A DNA stretch of 64,000 bases from Actinomyces oris (lineage in GTDB: Bacteria > Actinomycetota > Actinomycetes > Actinomycetales > Actinomycetaceae), in contig NZ_MSGO01000038.1 in assembly GCF_001929375.1 (NCBI RefSeq), positions 136,220-200,219 of the forward strand. The letters are read 5' to 3'. The position numbers were made by a program, and so were the translations under genes. Position 1 is the stretch's first letter. Each line of letters opens with the position of its first letter. The notes under the pieces were generated by a model. The model saw nothing but the letters and a program-made list of their open reading frames with translations, was not told where the DNA came from and did not search any database. Positions 45,772 through 54,673 of this stretch are shown piece after piece.

Positions 45772-46658
45772 GGATCGGGCTCGACATCCTCCTGCTGCCC
45801 ATCATCGAGGTCGTTCTCATGGGGCTGCTGGCCGGGCTCGTGGGCGCGCTCGCACTGGTCCATCGCCGGATCTTCTTCACCGAGTCACTCACTCATGCGA
45901 CCTTCCCCGGAGCGATCGTCGGCGTGGTCACTGCCGCCTGGTTCTCGCGGGCAATCCTCGGCCAGCGCGCCGACTTCACCCTCCTGTCCACCCTGGTGCT
46001 GGTGGGGGCCGCCTTCATGTGCCTGCCGATGATCTGGCTCATGCGGCGCCTCTCCCAGGTTCCCGGGATCTCCTCCCAGTCAGCGGCCGGCGTCGTCCTC
46101 ACCTTCGGATTCGCCCTGGGCTACTTCCTCAACAAGTGGTTCGCCCCGCTGCCGATCAAGGTGGACTCCTTCCTGGCCGGATCCGTGCTCAACGTCAACC
46201 ACGTCGATGTCATCGCCGTCGGAGTCGTCCTGGCGATGACGATCCTCGCGCTCGTGGCGGCCGGGCGGTTCCTCACCTTCTACAGCTTCGACCCGCTGGG
46301 GTACCGCGCCAGCGGGCTGAACCCCGCCTGGGCCGAGGGGACCGTCATGGTCATGATCACCCTGACCATCGTGATGCTCGTTCCCGCCGTCGGCACGATT
46401 CTGCCCATCGCGCTCATCGCCGCGCCCGCGGCCGCGCTGGCGCCGTGGACGCGCACCATGCGCCGGCTGCTGATCGGCGCCCCTGTTCTCGGTGCGGCCA
46501 CGGCCCTGGCCGGGCTGTTGATCGCGGTGCAGCTGAGCCTGTCCGCCGGTGGGGTCATCGCGGTGGCCTCCGGGGCGGTCTACCTGGTCTCGGCCCTGGT
46601 CCACTGGGCCGTGATGAGCGGAGCCTGGGGTCGGGTGCCGCTGCTACGCCGGGGATGA
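45768..46658 (+). CDS. Metal ABC transporter permease 2
   Basis: 296 residues, a second ABC-3 permease distinct from the first: RRIFFTESLTHATFPGAIVG and TIVMLVPAVGTILPIALIAAP. Two non-identical permeases with one ATPase suggest a heterodimeric pore, as in TroCD or MntCD systems. Confidence 0.92.
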   Translation: MRIGLDILLLPIIEVVLMGLLAGLVGALALVHRRIFFTESLTHATFPGAIVGVVTAAWFSRAILGQRADFTLLSTLVLVGAAFMCLPMIWLMRRLSQVPGISSQSAAGVVLTFGFALGYFLNKWFAPLPIKVDSFLAGSVLNVNHVDVIAVGVVLAMTILALVAAGRFLTFYSFDPLGYRASGLNPAWAEGTVMVMITLTIVMLVPAVGTILPIALIAAPAAALAPWTRTMRRLLIGAPVLGAATALAGLLIAVQLSLSAGGVIAVASGAVYLVSALVHWAVMSGAWGRVPLLRRG

Positions 46659-46678
46659 GCCGCCGATCCTGTGCGGGC

Positions 46679-46698
46679 GCTCCCGGCGACGCCGGAGC
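46679..46698. terminator. Weak hairpin between the metal importer and the phosphomutase gene
   Basis: Eight-pair stem with one bulged base (46679-46687 and 46691-46698) between convergent genes. Confidence 0.35.
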
Positions 46699-46724
46699 CG
46701 GGTCTGCGGGGAGGAAGGCAGGTC

Positions 46725-48464
46725 TCAGGCGACGATCCCCAGGATGCCGCGCAGGTCCTCCTTGATGGCCTCCAGGCGCTCTGCGGCCGCCTTCCGCACC
46801 TGCGCCACCGGAGTGTCATTCGTCGGCAGAATCACTTCGCAGTAGCACTTGAGCTTGGGCTCGGTCCCCGAGGGACGCACGACCACCCGGTCATCCGAGG
46901 CCGTCACCCACACCAGCCCGTTCGTGGGGGGCAGGGTGCCGCCGTTGCCGTCCGAGACGCCGTCGAGCAGATCCACCGTCGTGGTGACCGGGGAGCCGGC
47001 GAGCTTGGCCGGTGCCCCACCCGAACGCAGGCGCTCCATGGTGCTGGTGATGATGTCGAGGTCCTCGACTCGCATGCTCAACGGGCTCGTGGCGTGCAGC
47101 CCGTGCTCACGTGCGAGCCGGTTGAGCAGATCCTGCAAGGTTCGGCCCTGCTGCTTGAGCACGGAGGTCAGCACCGCCAACCGCACCGAGGCGGAGATAC
47201 CGTCCTTGTCCCGCACCGCGGCGGGATCGACGCAGTACCCCAGCGCCTCCTCGTAGCCGAAGACCAGGCCCGGCTCCCGACTGATCCACTTGAAGCCCGT
47301 CAGGGTACGGCGGAAGCCCAGGCCGTGGGACTGGGCGATTCGGCGCAGCAGGCGAGAGGAGACCACGGAGCAGGCCAGGACCCCGTTGCCGGCGAAAGCG
47401 GCCAGCTCGGCGGCCTGCTCCCCCAGGAGTGCGCCGACCTCGTCGCCCGTCAGCTGACGCCAGCCGCCGGGAGCCTCCTCGTCCGGGATCGCCGCCGAGC
47501 AACGATCGGCATCGGGATCGTTGGCGATCACCAGGTCCGCGTCGACCTCCCGGGCCTTGTCCAGCGCCAGGTCCAGCGCCCCGGGCTCCTCCGGGTTGGG
47601 GAAGGCGACCGTCGGGAAGTCCGGATCCGGCTCGAACTGCTCGGCCACCTCGACGACGTCGGTGAACCCGGCTCGCGCGAGCACCTCACGGCAGGTGGCC
47701 CCACCCACGCCGTGCATCGCCGTCAGCACGATCCTCACCGGGGCGGGGGCCGTCATCCGAGCCGCCTGAGCGGCCCGCTCGATGTACTCCTCCCGGATCC
47801 TCGGGTCGACCGTCTCCCAGCCCGACTGCGGGCGGGGCACGGAGCCCACCGGGCCGACGGCGTCGATCGCCGCAGCGATCTGACTGTCATAGGGAGGAAC
47901 GATCTGGGCTCCCTGACCCGAGTCGGTGACGGCCCGCCCACCCAAGTAGACCTTGTAGCCGTTGTCCTGCGGCGGGTTGTGCGAGGCCGTCACCATGACG
48001 CCGGCGTCGGCCTCCAGGCGCCGCAATGCGAAGGCGAGCACCGGGGTCGGGCAGTGCGACTCGAAGAGAATGGCCCGTCCGCCCGCGCCGGTGACGACCG
48101 CGGCCGTATCGCGGGCGAACTGCTCGGAGTTGTGTCGGGCGTCGTAACCGATGACGACGCTGAAGCCCTCACCGAGACGGTCCTTGAGGTAGGCGGACAG
48201 TCCTGCCGCAGCGCGGATGACGACGACCCGGTTCATCCGGTTGGGGCCGCCGCCCAGGCGACCTCGCAAGCCGGCCGTACCGAAGGCGAGGGTGGCGCTG
48301 AAGGCGTCGCTGAGGGCCCTGCGAGCCGCTTGGGCCTGCTCGCCATGAGATCGGGCGGCGCTTAGGAGCTCAGTGAGCTCGGCGCGGGTGGCCGGGTCCG
48401 GATCGTCCTGGATCCACGCGTCCACGGCAACGTCGTCGTACACATCTTCAGGGCCTCGGGTCAT
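46725..48464 (-). CDS. Phosphomannomutase/phosphoglucomutase (alpha-D-phosphohexomutase)
   Basis: 579 residues. Interconverts hexose 1- and 6-phosphates. AFGTAGLRG near residue 64, the phosphoserine loop VTASHNPPQDNGYKVY, the metal loop NDPDADR and the C-terminal VRPSGTEPKLK phosphate-binding loop are all present. It belongs to the long PgmB/YbbT-like group, so glucose and mannose specificity is open. TACCGT (48477-48472) lies seven bases before the ATG chosen. It could supply mannose-1-phosphate for ManC. Confidence 0.92.
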   Translation of the reverse strand: MTRGPEDVYDDVAVDAWIQDDPDPATRAELTELLSAARSHGEQAQAARRALSDAFSATLAFGTAGLRGRLGGGPNRMNRVVVIRAAAGLSAYLKDRLGEGFSVVIGYDARHNSEQFARDTAAVVTGAGGRAILFESHCPTPVLAFALRRLEADAGVMVTASHNPPQDNGYKVYLGGRAVTDSGQGAQIVPPYDSQIAAAIDAVGPVGSVPRPQSGWETVDPRIREEYIERAAQAARMTAPAPVRIVLTAMHGVGGATCREVLARAGFTDVVEVAEQFEPDPDFPTVAFPNPEEPGALDLALDKAREVDADLVIANDPDADRCSAAIPDEEAPGGWRQLTGDEVGALLGEQAAELAAFAGNGVLACSVVSSRLLRRIAQSHGLGFRRTLTGFKWISREPGLVFGYEEALGYCVDPAAVRDKDGISASVRLAVLTSVLKQQGRTLQDLLNRLAREHGLHATSPLSMRVEDLDIITSTMERLRSGGAPAKLAGSPVTTTVDLLDGVSDGNGGTLPPTNGLVWVTASDDRVVVRPSGTEPKLKCYCEVILPTNDTPVAQVRKAAAERLEAIKEDLRGILGIVA

Positions 48465-48529
48465 ATCTGTGACGGTACCGCGCAAATACTTCTGGAAACG
48501 CTCACAATGACGCTCCTCACTGGTGTTTC

Positions 48530-48700
48530 CAAACACAAGGAGAATTCAGTCACCAAAACGATGGAACATACCTGAAGATAAGATATCTTGAATTAAATTG
48601 GCGGTGTAATTCGAGGTTGTTTTGAGAGTCTTGAGAGATGTGATGTTGGCGAGAAGGAAATGGGTGGCGGGAGCGGATTTCTGGGACTTTTGTCCCCTAG
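48530..48700. other. AT-rich noncoding block with small palindromes
   Basis: Lies in the 299-base gap 48465-48763. Base composition is clearly poorer in GC than the rest of the window. It contains the palindrome AAGATATCTT (48580-48589), an interrupted GAATTA/TAATTC pair just after it, and a GGGAC-TTTT-GTCCC hairpin near 48683-48696. No convincing coding potential. It may be a regulatory region, an origin of a small RNA or a transferred remnant. Confidence 0.4.
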
Positions 48701-48763
48701 ATGTCCTTTGCCCTGAGCGTCGAACACGTCGCCGGCTCGCCAGGATTAAGGGATCATGGCGGC

Positions 48764-49519
48764 ATGAGTACACGCGAGTCCTACCGCAAGGGACCAGTGG
48801 TGCTGCGCGGCACCCAGATCCCCACCCAGACCACTGATGCGCGACTGCTGAGCAGTGACGCCGACGCCGACTGGCTCCACGCCGACCCGTGGCGGGTCAT
48901 GCGCATCCAGGCGGAGTTCGTCGAGGGCTTCGGGGCCCTGGCGGAGCTGGGGGCGGCCATCAGCGTCTTCGGCTCGGCCCGCAGCAAGCCCGAGGACCCC
49001 GCCTACCGCGTGGCCATGGAGGTCGGCGCCGGACTGGCGCGCGCCGGCTACGCCGTCATCACCGGAGGTGGTCCGGGCATGATGGAGGCCGCCAACCGCG
49101 GGTGCCACGAGGCCGGTGGAACCTCGGTGGGACTGGGCATCGAGCTGCCCCATGAGCAGGGCATGAACGAGTACGTCGACCTCGGGGTCAACTTCCGCTA
49201 CTTCTTCGCCCGCAAGACCATGTTCGTCAAGTACTCCGACGGATTCGTCGTCATGCCCGGCGGAATGGGGACTCTCGACGAGCTCTTCGAGGCCCTCACC
49301 CTGGTCCAGACGCAGAAGATCTCCTTCTTCCCCATCGTCCTGGTGGACAGCGGCTACTGGGGCGGGCTGCTGGAGTGGTTGCGCACCACGATGGTCGCGC
49401 GCGGCGCGATCTCCGCGACCGACCCCGACCTGCTGCACGTCGTCGACGACGCCGAGGCCGCGGTGGACTACGTGGTCAGCGCGGCCCGCCGGCTGCGTGA
49501 GGACCGTGCGGGGGCGTGA
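48764..49519 (+). CDS. LOG-family Rossmann-fold protein (TIGR00730)
   Basis: 251 residues. ITGGGPGMMEAANRG and VVMPGGMGTLDELFE are the LOG signatures that bind nucleotide monophosphates; relatives release free cytokinin bases or act as nucleotide phosphoribohydrolases. An N-terminal 60-residue extension is typical of actinobacterial members. GATCAT lies six bases before the ATG, so the message may be leaderless. Substrate not known here. Confidence 0.9.
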   Translation: MSTRESYRKGPVVLRGTQIPTQTTDARLLSSDADADWLHADPWRVMRIQAEFVEGFGALAELGAAISVFGSARSKPEDPAYRVAMEVGAGLARAGYAVITGGGPGMMEAANRGCHEAGGTSVGLGIELPHEQGMNEYVDLGVNFRYFFARKTMFVKYSDGFVVMPGGMGTLDELFEALTLVQTQKISFFPIVLVDSGYWGGLLEWLRTTMVARGAISATDPDLLHVVDDAEAAVDYVVSAARRLREDRAGA

Positions 49520-49542
49520 ATCGCGTCATGGCAGGCGCATCC

Positions 49543-49572
49543 TCGAACGTCGCACCTTGAATGTCGTAGAAT
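49543..49572 (+). promoter_or_regulatory. Promoter for the DUF3117 gene
   Basis: TCGAAC (49543-49548) and TAGAAT (49567-49572), 18 bases apart, followed by a leader of about 45 bases carrying GAAAGG before the ATG. Confidence 0.5.
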
Positions 49573-49624
49573 ATGACAGGTCGCGCGGCGATGTGCCCGC
49601 GCAGCACTGACGAAAGGTGAGCAC

Positions 49625-49792
49625 ATGGCTGCCATGAAGCCCCGGACCGGAGACGGCCCCCTCGAAGTCGTCAAGGAAGGCCGCGCCATCATCATGCGGG
49701 TTCCGCTTGAGGGCGGTGGTCGACTCGTCCTCGAGATCACGGCCGATGAGGTCAAGGCACTCGGAGAGGCTCTGGCCAACGCCAAGATCTGA
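49625..49792 (+). CDS. DUF3117 small conserved actinobacterial protein
   Basis: 55 residues, beginning MAAMKPRTGDGPLEVVKEGR and ending ALGEALANAKI. This short family is highly conserved across actinobacteria and has no known function. The gene stands alone between a clear promoter and a terminator hairpin, and its ribosome site (GAAAGG) is well placed. Confidence 0.9.
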   Translation: MAAMKPRTGDGPLEVVKEGRAIIMRVPLEGGGRLVLEITADEVKALGEALANAKI

Positions 49793-49875
49793 CCGATCCA
49801 GGCGCCCCGGGGCAGCCGGCACCACTCGGTCCTCGGGGGCGAGGAGCCGGTGGCCGAGTCATCCAGCCTCACGAG

Positions 49876-49907
49876 AGAGGGCCGGACCCAGTGGGGGCCG
49901 GCCCTCT
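49876..49907. terminator. Terminator between DUF3117 and O-methyltransferase genes
   Basis: 10-base inverted repeat (AGAGGGCCGG 49876-49885 with its complement 49898-49907) and 12-base loop, between convergent genes. Confidence 0.65.
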
Positions 49908-49938
49908 TCCCCGTCCCGCCCGGTTGGGCGGTGAGCGG

Positions 49939-50574
49939 TCACGTCTGGCGCACGGAGACGAGCAGGCCGTCTCCGACGGGCAGCAGTGTGGTCAGCAGGG
50001 CCCGGGAGGCGCGCAGGGCCTTACCGAGCTCACGGGCTGCCACGGTGGTGACGTCGCGGCGGGCCGGGTCGGCCACGTGGTCGTTCCACAGGGCGCGGGT
50101 GACGGCCAGGACCCCGCCGGGGCGCAGCATCCGCAGGGCGTTGGAGGCCAGGAGGATGGCCTCCTCCGGGGCGACGTCGAGCACCACCATGTCGTAGGAA
50201 CGGGCCGCCATCCGAGGCATGACATCCGAGGCCCGCCCCTGGATGATGCGGGTGCGCGAGGAGGGGTAGCCGGCCCCGTCGAAGGCGCGGCGGGCCTCGC
50301 GCTGAAGCTCGGGCTCGACGTCGATCGTGGTGAGGACCCCGTCAGTGCCCATCCCGCCCAGCAGCCACAGGCCCGAGACGCCGGTGCCGGTGCCGACCTC
50401 GGCCACGGACTTGGCCCCCACTGAGGCGGCCAGTATCCGCAGCGTTGCCCCGGTCCCCGAGGACACCGGGGTGATGCCGAGCTCGAGCCCGCGCATGCGG
50501 GCCTGGGCGGTGGCCTCGTCCTCCGCGGTGAAGTCCTCCGTGTAGGACCAGCTCAGCGTCTTGTCCGCACTCAC
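49939..50574 (-). CDS. SAM-dependent O-methyltransferase (class I)
   Basis: 211 residues. SAM-binding motif VAEVGTGTGVSGLWLL (around 60-75), TTIDVEPELQREAR and DMVVLDVAPEE fit the O-methyltransferase family 3 (COMT-like) fold. The GTG at 50574 is preceded by GAAAGG, and the conserved part begins shortly after. In-frame starts further upstream lack support. Substrate unknown; homologous genes often sit beside tat or sigE genes in actinobacteria, as tatB does here. Confidence 0.85.
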   Translation of the reverse strand: MSADKTLSWSYTEDFTAEDEATAQARMRGLELGITPVSSGTGATLRILAASVGAKSVAEVGTGTGVSGLWLLGGMGTDGVLTTIDVEPELQREARRAFDGAGYPSSRTRIIQGRASDVMPRMAARSYDMVVLDVAPEEAILLASNALRMLRPGGVLAVTRALWNDHVADPARRDVTTVAARELGKALRASRALLTTLLPVGDGLLVSVRQT

Positions 50575-50720
50575 TGTGAGCCTTTCTTCTGCTGCGGGGT
50601 GCCAGGCGCACCCCTCGGGCCACATTGTTCCAGGTGTTCGGCCCGATAGGCGGAAGGGCACTCGCTCGGGTGAGTCCGCCGGTAGGCGAACCGAGGCGGA
50701 CCGGGGCGGTCAGGACTCCC

Positions 50721-50733
50721 TATACTGAGCGGC
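50721..50733 (+). promoter_or_regulatory. -10 element for leaderless tatB mRNA
   Basis: TATACT at 50721-50726, seven bases before the GTG at 50734; no ribosome site. Confidence 0.55.
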
Positions 50734-51615
50734 GTGTTCGGCATCAACGGATCTGAGTTCCTCGTCATCATCCTGGTGGCGGTGATCGTGGTGGGGCCGC
50801 AGCGCTTGCCCGAGTACACCCGCAAGCTCACGCAGATGGTGCGTCAGCTCAGGGTGTTCCTGGACAACGCGCGCAGCCAGATCGCCGAGGAGGTCGGCCC
50901 CGAGATGGCCGACCTGGACCTGTCCAGTCTCGACCCGCGCCAGTACGACCCCCGCAAGATCGTGCGCGACGCCCTGGGGGAGGACATCGACGCCATCCGC
51001 GAGGACCTCACCCACCCCTTCCGGTCCGTCGGATCAGCTGCCAAGGAGATCTCCGACGACGCCGCCCAGGCAGTCAACGACGTGGTCAAGCAGGACCGGG
51101 CCGCGTCGCTGAGCAAGCAGATCGAGGCCAAGCGGGACGCGCAGCTGGCCGAGAACGACGCCGAGACCGCTGAGAACAGCGAGAGCACGGAGAGCTCCGA
51201 GAGCCCGCAGAGCGCTGAGCAGTCCTCCGACTCCATCCCACCGCGGGGAGTGCTCCAGCAGGCGAACGACGCCGAGCCCGAGGCTGCCTCCGAGTCGGCT
51301 GAGTCGGTCGAGTCGGCTGAAGCGACTGACGGGCCTGATGAGACCGAGCCGGAGAAGACCGAGGTCGAACAGTCCGAGGATGCTGAGCAGACCGAACAGC
51401 CGACTGAGCCGGAGCCGGTGGAGGTCCCGACCAGCCTGGTCGAGCCGCAGGCCACTGCCTCCGGTGAGGAATCGGGGGACGCCGCCACGGCGGGCGATGA
51501 CACCCGCACCCGCGTGCGGCCCTTGTCCCCGCGTGACATCGTGCGCGCCGCCAACGCCGCCGCACGCACCCGCGCCGAGGCCGCGCGCGTCGCCGTCGAC
51601 TTCAGGCCGGGGTGA
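50734..51615 (+). CDS. tatB: Sec-independent translocase subunit TatB
   Basis: 293 residues. The N-terminal membrane helix (about 7-22, with the GPQRLPEY hinge) and amphipathic helix are typical of TatB, which receives twin-arginine precursors with TatC. From about residue 130 the chain becomes a long low-complexity acidic Glu/Ser/Ala/Thr tail and ends in a basic stretch. It is much longer than enterobacterial TatB. tatA and tatC are not adjacent. The gene overlaps the convergent mrp 3' end by 14 bases. Confidence 0.88.
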   Translation: MFGINGSEFLVIILVAVIVVGPQRLPEYTRKLTQMVRQLRVFLDNARSQIAEEVGPEMADLDLSSLDPRQYDPRKIVRDALGEDIDAIREDLTHPFRSVGSAAKEISDDAAQAVNDVVKQDRAASLSKQIEAKRDAQLAENDAETAENSESTESSESPQSAEQSSDSIPPRGVLQQANDAEPEAASESAESVESAEATDGPDETEPEKTEVEQSEDAEQTEQPTEPEPVEVPTSLVEPQATASGEESGDAATAGDDTRTRVRPLSPRDIVRAANAAARTRAEAARVAVDFRPG

Positions 51616-52744
51616 CTCCCAGGCTCTTGCCGGCCAGACCGCGAGAGCGGTGAGTCAGGCGTTGGGCCACAGCGGACAGCTCCAGGGCTGCGGGGGCGTC
51701 GGCGGCCGGCTTGCCGTCGTCGGCCACGGCTGCCGGACGACCGGTGTCGGATCCCTCCCGCAGACGGATGTCCAGCGGCAGCTGGGCCAGCAGCGGCACC
51801 TCGTAGCCGAGGGTCTCGCTCAGGGAGACACTGACGATCTCGCCCCCGCCGGAGCCGAAGATCTCCAGGTGTGAGCCGTCGGGCTGGGGCATGTAGGACA
51901 TGTTCTCGATGACTCCCACCACCTTCTGGTGCGTCTGGGCGGCGATGAGACCGGTGCGCTCAGCCACCTCGGCGGCGGCCGTCTGCGGGGTGGTGACTAC
52001 GAGGATCTCGGCGCTGGGCAGCAGCTGGGCCACGGAGATCGTCACGTCGCCGGTCCCGGGCGGCAGGTCCAGCAGCAGGACGTCCAGGTCGCCCCAGAAC
52101 ACGTCGGAGAGGAACTGCTGGACGGCGCGGTGCAGCATGGGGCCGCGCCAGACGACCGGCTGCTTGTCCTCCACGAACATGCCGATGGAGATGACCTTCA
52201 CGCCGTGGGCCACCGGCGGCACGATCATGCCGTCGAGCTGGGTGGGCACCTGGTCCACCCCCAGCATGCGCGGGATGGAGAAGCCGTAGATGTCGGCGTC
52301 GACCACGCCCACGCTCAGGCCCTGGGCGGCCATGGCTGCGGCCAGGTTCGCCGTCACCGAGGACTTGCCGACCCCGCCCTTGCCGGAGGTGACGGCGTAG
52401 ACCCGGGTGAGGTTGCCCGGCTGGGTGAAGGGAATCACCGGTTCGGCGGCCCCTCCGCGCAAGCGGCGTCGCAGCTCGGCCTTCTGCTCGTCGTTCATGA
52501 CGCCCAGGTGCACCTGGACCTCGGTGACGCCCTCGACGGTGCCGACCTCGCGCCGGGTGTCGGCGGTGATCGTGTCCTTCAGGGGGCACCCGGCCACGGT
52601 CAGGAGCACCTCGACGCTGACCACGCCGTTCTCGGCGATGTCAACGGAGGAGACCATTCCCAGGTCGGTGATGGGGCGGTGCAGCTCGGGGTCGATGACC
52701 CTGGCCAGCGCCTCCATAACGGCGTCACGAGTCGGTTGCGGCAT
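51602..52744 (-). CDS. Mrp/NBP35-family Fe-S cluster carrier ATPase
   Basis: 380 residues. The N-terminal MIP18/DUF59 domain (about 5-75) precedes a deviant Walker A ATPase: TSGKGGVGKSSVTANLA near 114, DADIYGFSIPRM, and LPPGTGD. It carries or inserts Fe-S clusters. TAGGAT (52756-52751) is six bases before the ATG, suggesting a leaderless message. Start and length match the actinobacterial family. Confidence 0.93.
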   Translation of the reverse strand: MPQPTRDAVMEALARVIDPELHRPITDLGMVSSVDIAENGVVSVEVLLTVAGCPLKDTITADTRREVGTVEGVTEVQVHLGVMNDEQKAELRRRLRGGAAEPVIPFTQPGNLTRVYAVTSGKGGVGKSSVTANLAAAMAAQGLSVGVVDADIYGFSIPRMLGVDQVPTQLDGMIVPPVAHGVKVISIGMFVEDKQPVVWRGPMLHRAVQQFLSDVFWGDLDVLLLDLPPGTGDVTISVAQLLPSAEILVVTTPQTAAAEVAERTGLIAAQTHQKVVGVIENMSYMPQPDGSHLEIFGSGGGEIVSVSLSETLGYEVPLLAQLPLDIRLREGSDTGRPAAVADDGKPAADAPAALELSAVAQRLTHRSRGLAGKSLGVTPA

Positions 52745-52815
52745 GGCCCCATCCTAGGGGCGCCCCGGAGCGCCACGACAGGTGGCGAGCCCCACGTGAG
52801 GGCGGGGAGGCGCCC

Positions 52816-53388
52816 TCAGTGAGCGGCGCGCTGCCCGGGAGCGGTGTCGGGCTCGCCGTCGCCGCTGTCCTGGAACTCGGCGATCTCCTCACGGGTGAGA
52901 CGCTCCTCGGCAAGGATCTCGCTGAGCATGTCACGCAGTTCGCTGCGCACGAAGTCGCGGGTGGCGACGTCGTTCATGGCCAGGCGCAGAGCGGCGATCT
53001 CCCGGGTGAGGAACTCGGTGTCCTCCAGGTTGCGCTGGGCGCGCTGGCGGTCCTGCTCGGCGGTGACGCGGTCACGGTCGTCCTGCCGGTTCTGGGCCAG
53101 CATGATGAGGGGGGCCGAGTAGGAGGCCTGCGTGGAGAAGGCCAGGTTGAGCAGGATGAAGGGGTAGGGGTCCCAGGCCTTCTGCATCTTGGCCAGGACG
53201 AGGTTCGCCCCGATCCACACGATGACGAAGATCGACATGTAGAGCACGAAGCGGGGCGAGCCCATGAAGCGGGCGGTCGCCTCGGCGAAGCGGCCGAAGC
53301 CGTCGGAGCGCGAGGCGTGGGCCGGATGCGTCCTGCGCAGCCACCGCAGGCGACTGTCGGGCAAGGGCTGGTCGAGCTGGTCAGGCAT
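52816..53388 (-). CDS. DUF1003 membrane protein
   Basis: 190 residues with two membrane helices (about 50-70 and 78-100) around the DUF1003 motif AWDPYPFILLNLAFSTQASY, followed by a long charged coiled region. The ATG at 53388 has GAGAGGGG upstream and overlaps the MgtE-N/CBS gene by eight bases. The two are regularly adjacent in actinobacteria, suggesting a common, unknown role, possibly linked to magnesium. Confidence 0.85.
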   Translation of the reverse strand: MPDQLDQPLPDSRLRWLRRTHPAHASRSDGFGRFAEATARFMGSPRFVLYMSIFVIVWIGANLVLAKMQKAWDPYPFILLNLAFSTQASYSAPLIMLAQNRQDDRDRVTAEQDRQRAQRNLEDTEFLTREIAALRLAMNDVATRDFVRSELRDMLSEILAEERLTREEIAEFQDSGDGEPDTAPGQRAAH

Positions 53389-54673
53389 TGGCGCCCCTCT
53401 CGATCGTCTCGTCGGTGACGGCCTCGTCGGCCACGCGCCAGTCGTCGGGCATGAGGTGGTCCAGGACGTCGTCGACACTGACGGCGCCCAGCAGGCGCCC
53501 GGCGTCATCGAGGACCGGCAGGGCCGTCAGGTTGTAGGTGGCCAGCAGGCGGGTGACGGTACCGATGGAGTCCTCGGGGCGCACGGAGTCGACGTCGGTG
53601 TCCACGATGGAGCCGACCATGCGCTGGGGGCGCTCGCGTAGGGCCCGCTGAAAGTGGATCATGCCCACGAACTTGCCGGTGGGGGACTCCAGGGGCGGGC
53701 GGCACACGAAGCCGACGGCGGCCAGGGCGGGAGGAACCTCGGCCTTGCGGGACTGGGCCAGGAAGGTCGCCACGGTCGACTCGGGGGGCAGGATGATCGG
53801 CTCGGTGGTCATCAGGCCGCCGGCGGTGTAGTCGTCGTAGGCCATGAGGCGACGCACGTCCTCGGCCTCCTCGGGCTCCATGAGCCCCAGCAGCTCAGTG
53901 GCCTTGAGCTGGGGGAGGTCGGCGACCAGGTCGGCGGCGTCGTCGGGCTGCATGACGTCCAGGACGTCGGCGGCGCGACCGGCCTCCAGCCGGGACAGGA
54001 GCGCGACGGCGTCCTCGTTGCCGAGCTCCTCCAGGACGTCGGCCAGGCGCTCGTCGGTCAGCTCGGTGGCCACGCGCATCTGGCTGTCCTGGGGCAGGTC
54101 GCGCATGACGTCGGCCAGGTCGGCGGGCTTGAGGTCCTCCAAGGTGGCCAGCAGCGCGGTGGCGCCCTGCTGGTCGGCGCTGGCGGCCAGGCCGCTGACC
54201 TCGTCGGGGCGCACCGTGAAGGTCTCCCCGCGGCGCAGGCCCAGGGGTCCGGAGGAGGCCCGCTGGACGAACAGGCGGGTCACCTTCCAGTCCATGCCGC
54301 GGTCGCGCTCGATGGCCACGTCCCGCACGGTGACGGTCCCCGAGCCGTCGCGCATGGTGACCACCCGGTCCAGCAGCTCGCCGACGACCAGGGTCTCCAC
54401 GTGGCGCTGGGTGAAGCGGCGGATGTTCATCAGGCCAGTGGTGATGACGGCTCCGGGCTCGATCGCGGTGATCCTCGACAGGGGCAGGAAGACGCGGCGC
54501 CGGCTGGAGACGTCGATGACGAAGCCGACGGCCCGGGGCTCCCCACGCATCTGCAGCAGGACGACGACGTCATGGACCTTGCCCACCGCATCGCCCAAAG
54601 GATCGAAGACGGAGGTGCCGATGAGGCGGGCCACAAAAACCCTGCTGGTCGTGCGCGTCCTGGTGTTCTCCAC
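53381..54673 (-). CDS. PRC-barrel, MgtE N-terminal and CBS domain protein without a channel
   Basis: 430 residues. An N-terminal PRC-like region (about 10-75), the MgtE_N helical superhelix (about 165-270, repeating ADVLEELGNEDAVALL-type units) and two CBS domains (about 275-415, ending TALPVLDDAGRLLGAVSVDD). The transmembrane channel domain of MgtE is missing, so it cannot transport magnesium itself; it may sense magnesium or nucleotides and regulate a partner. TAGGCT (54685-54680) sits six bases before the GTG start. Confidence 0.88.
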   Translation of the reverse strand: MENTRTRTTSRVFVARLIGTSVFDPLGDAVGKVHDVVVLLQMRGEPRAVGFVIDVSSRRRVFLPLSRITAIEPGAVITTGLMNIRRFTQRHVETLVVGELLDRVVTMRDGSGTVTVRDVAIERDRGMDWKVTRLFVQRASSGPLGLRRGETFTVRPDEVSGLAASADQQGATALLATLEDLKPADLADVMRDLPQDSQMRVATELTDERLADVLEELGNEDAVALLSRLEAGRAADVLDVMQPDDAADLVADLPQLKATELLGLMEPEEAEDVRRLMAYDDYTAGGLMTTEPIILPPESTVATFLAQSRKAEVPPALAAVGFVCRPPLESPTGKFVGMIHFQRALRERPQRMVGSIVDTDVDSVRPEDSIGTVTRLLATYNLTALPVLDDAGRLLGAVSVDDVLDHLMPDDWRVADEAVTDETIERGANA

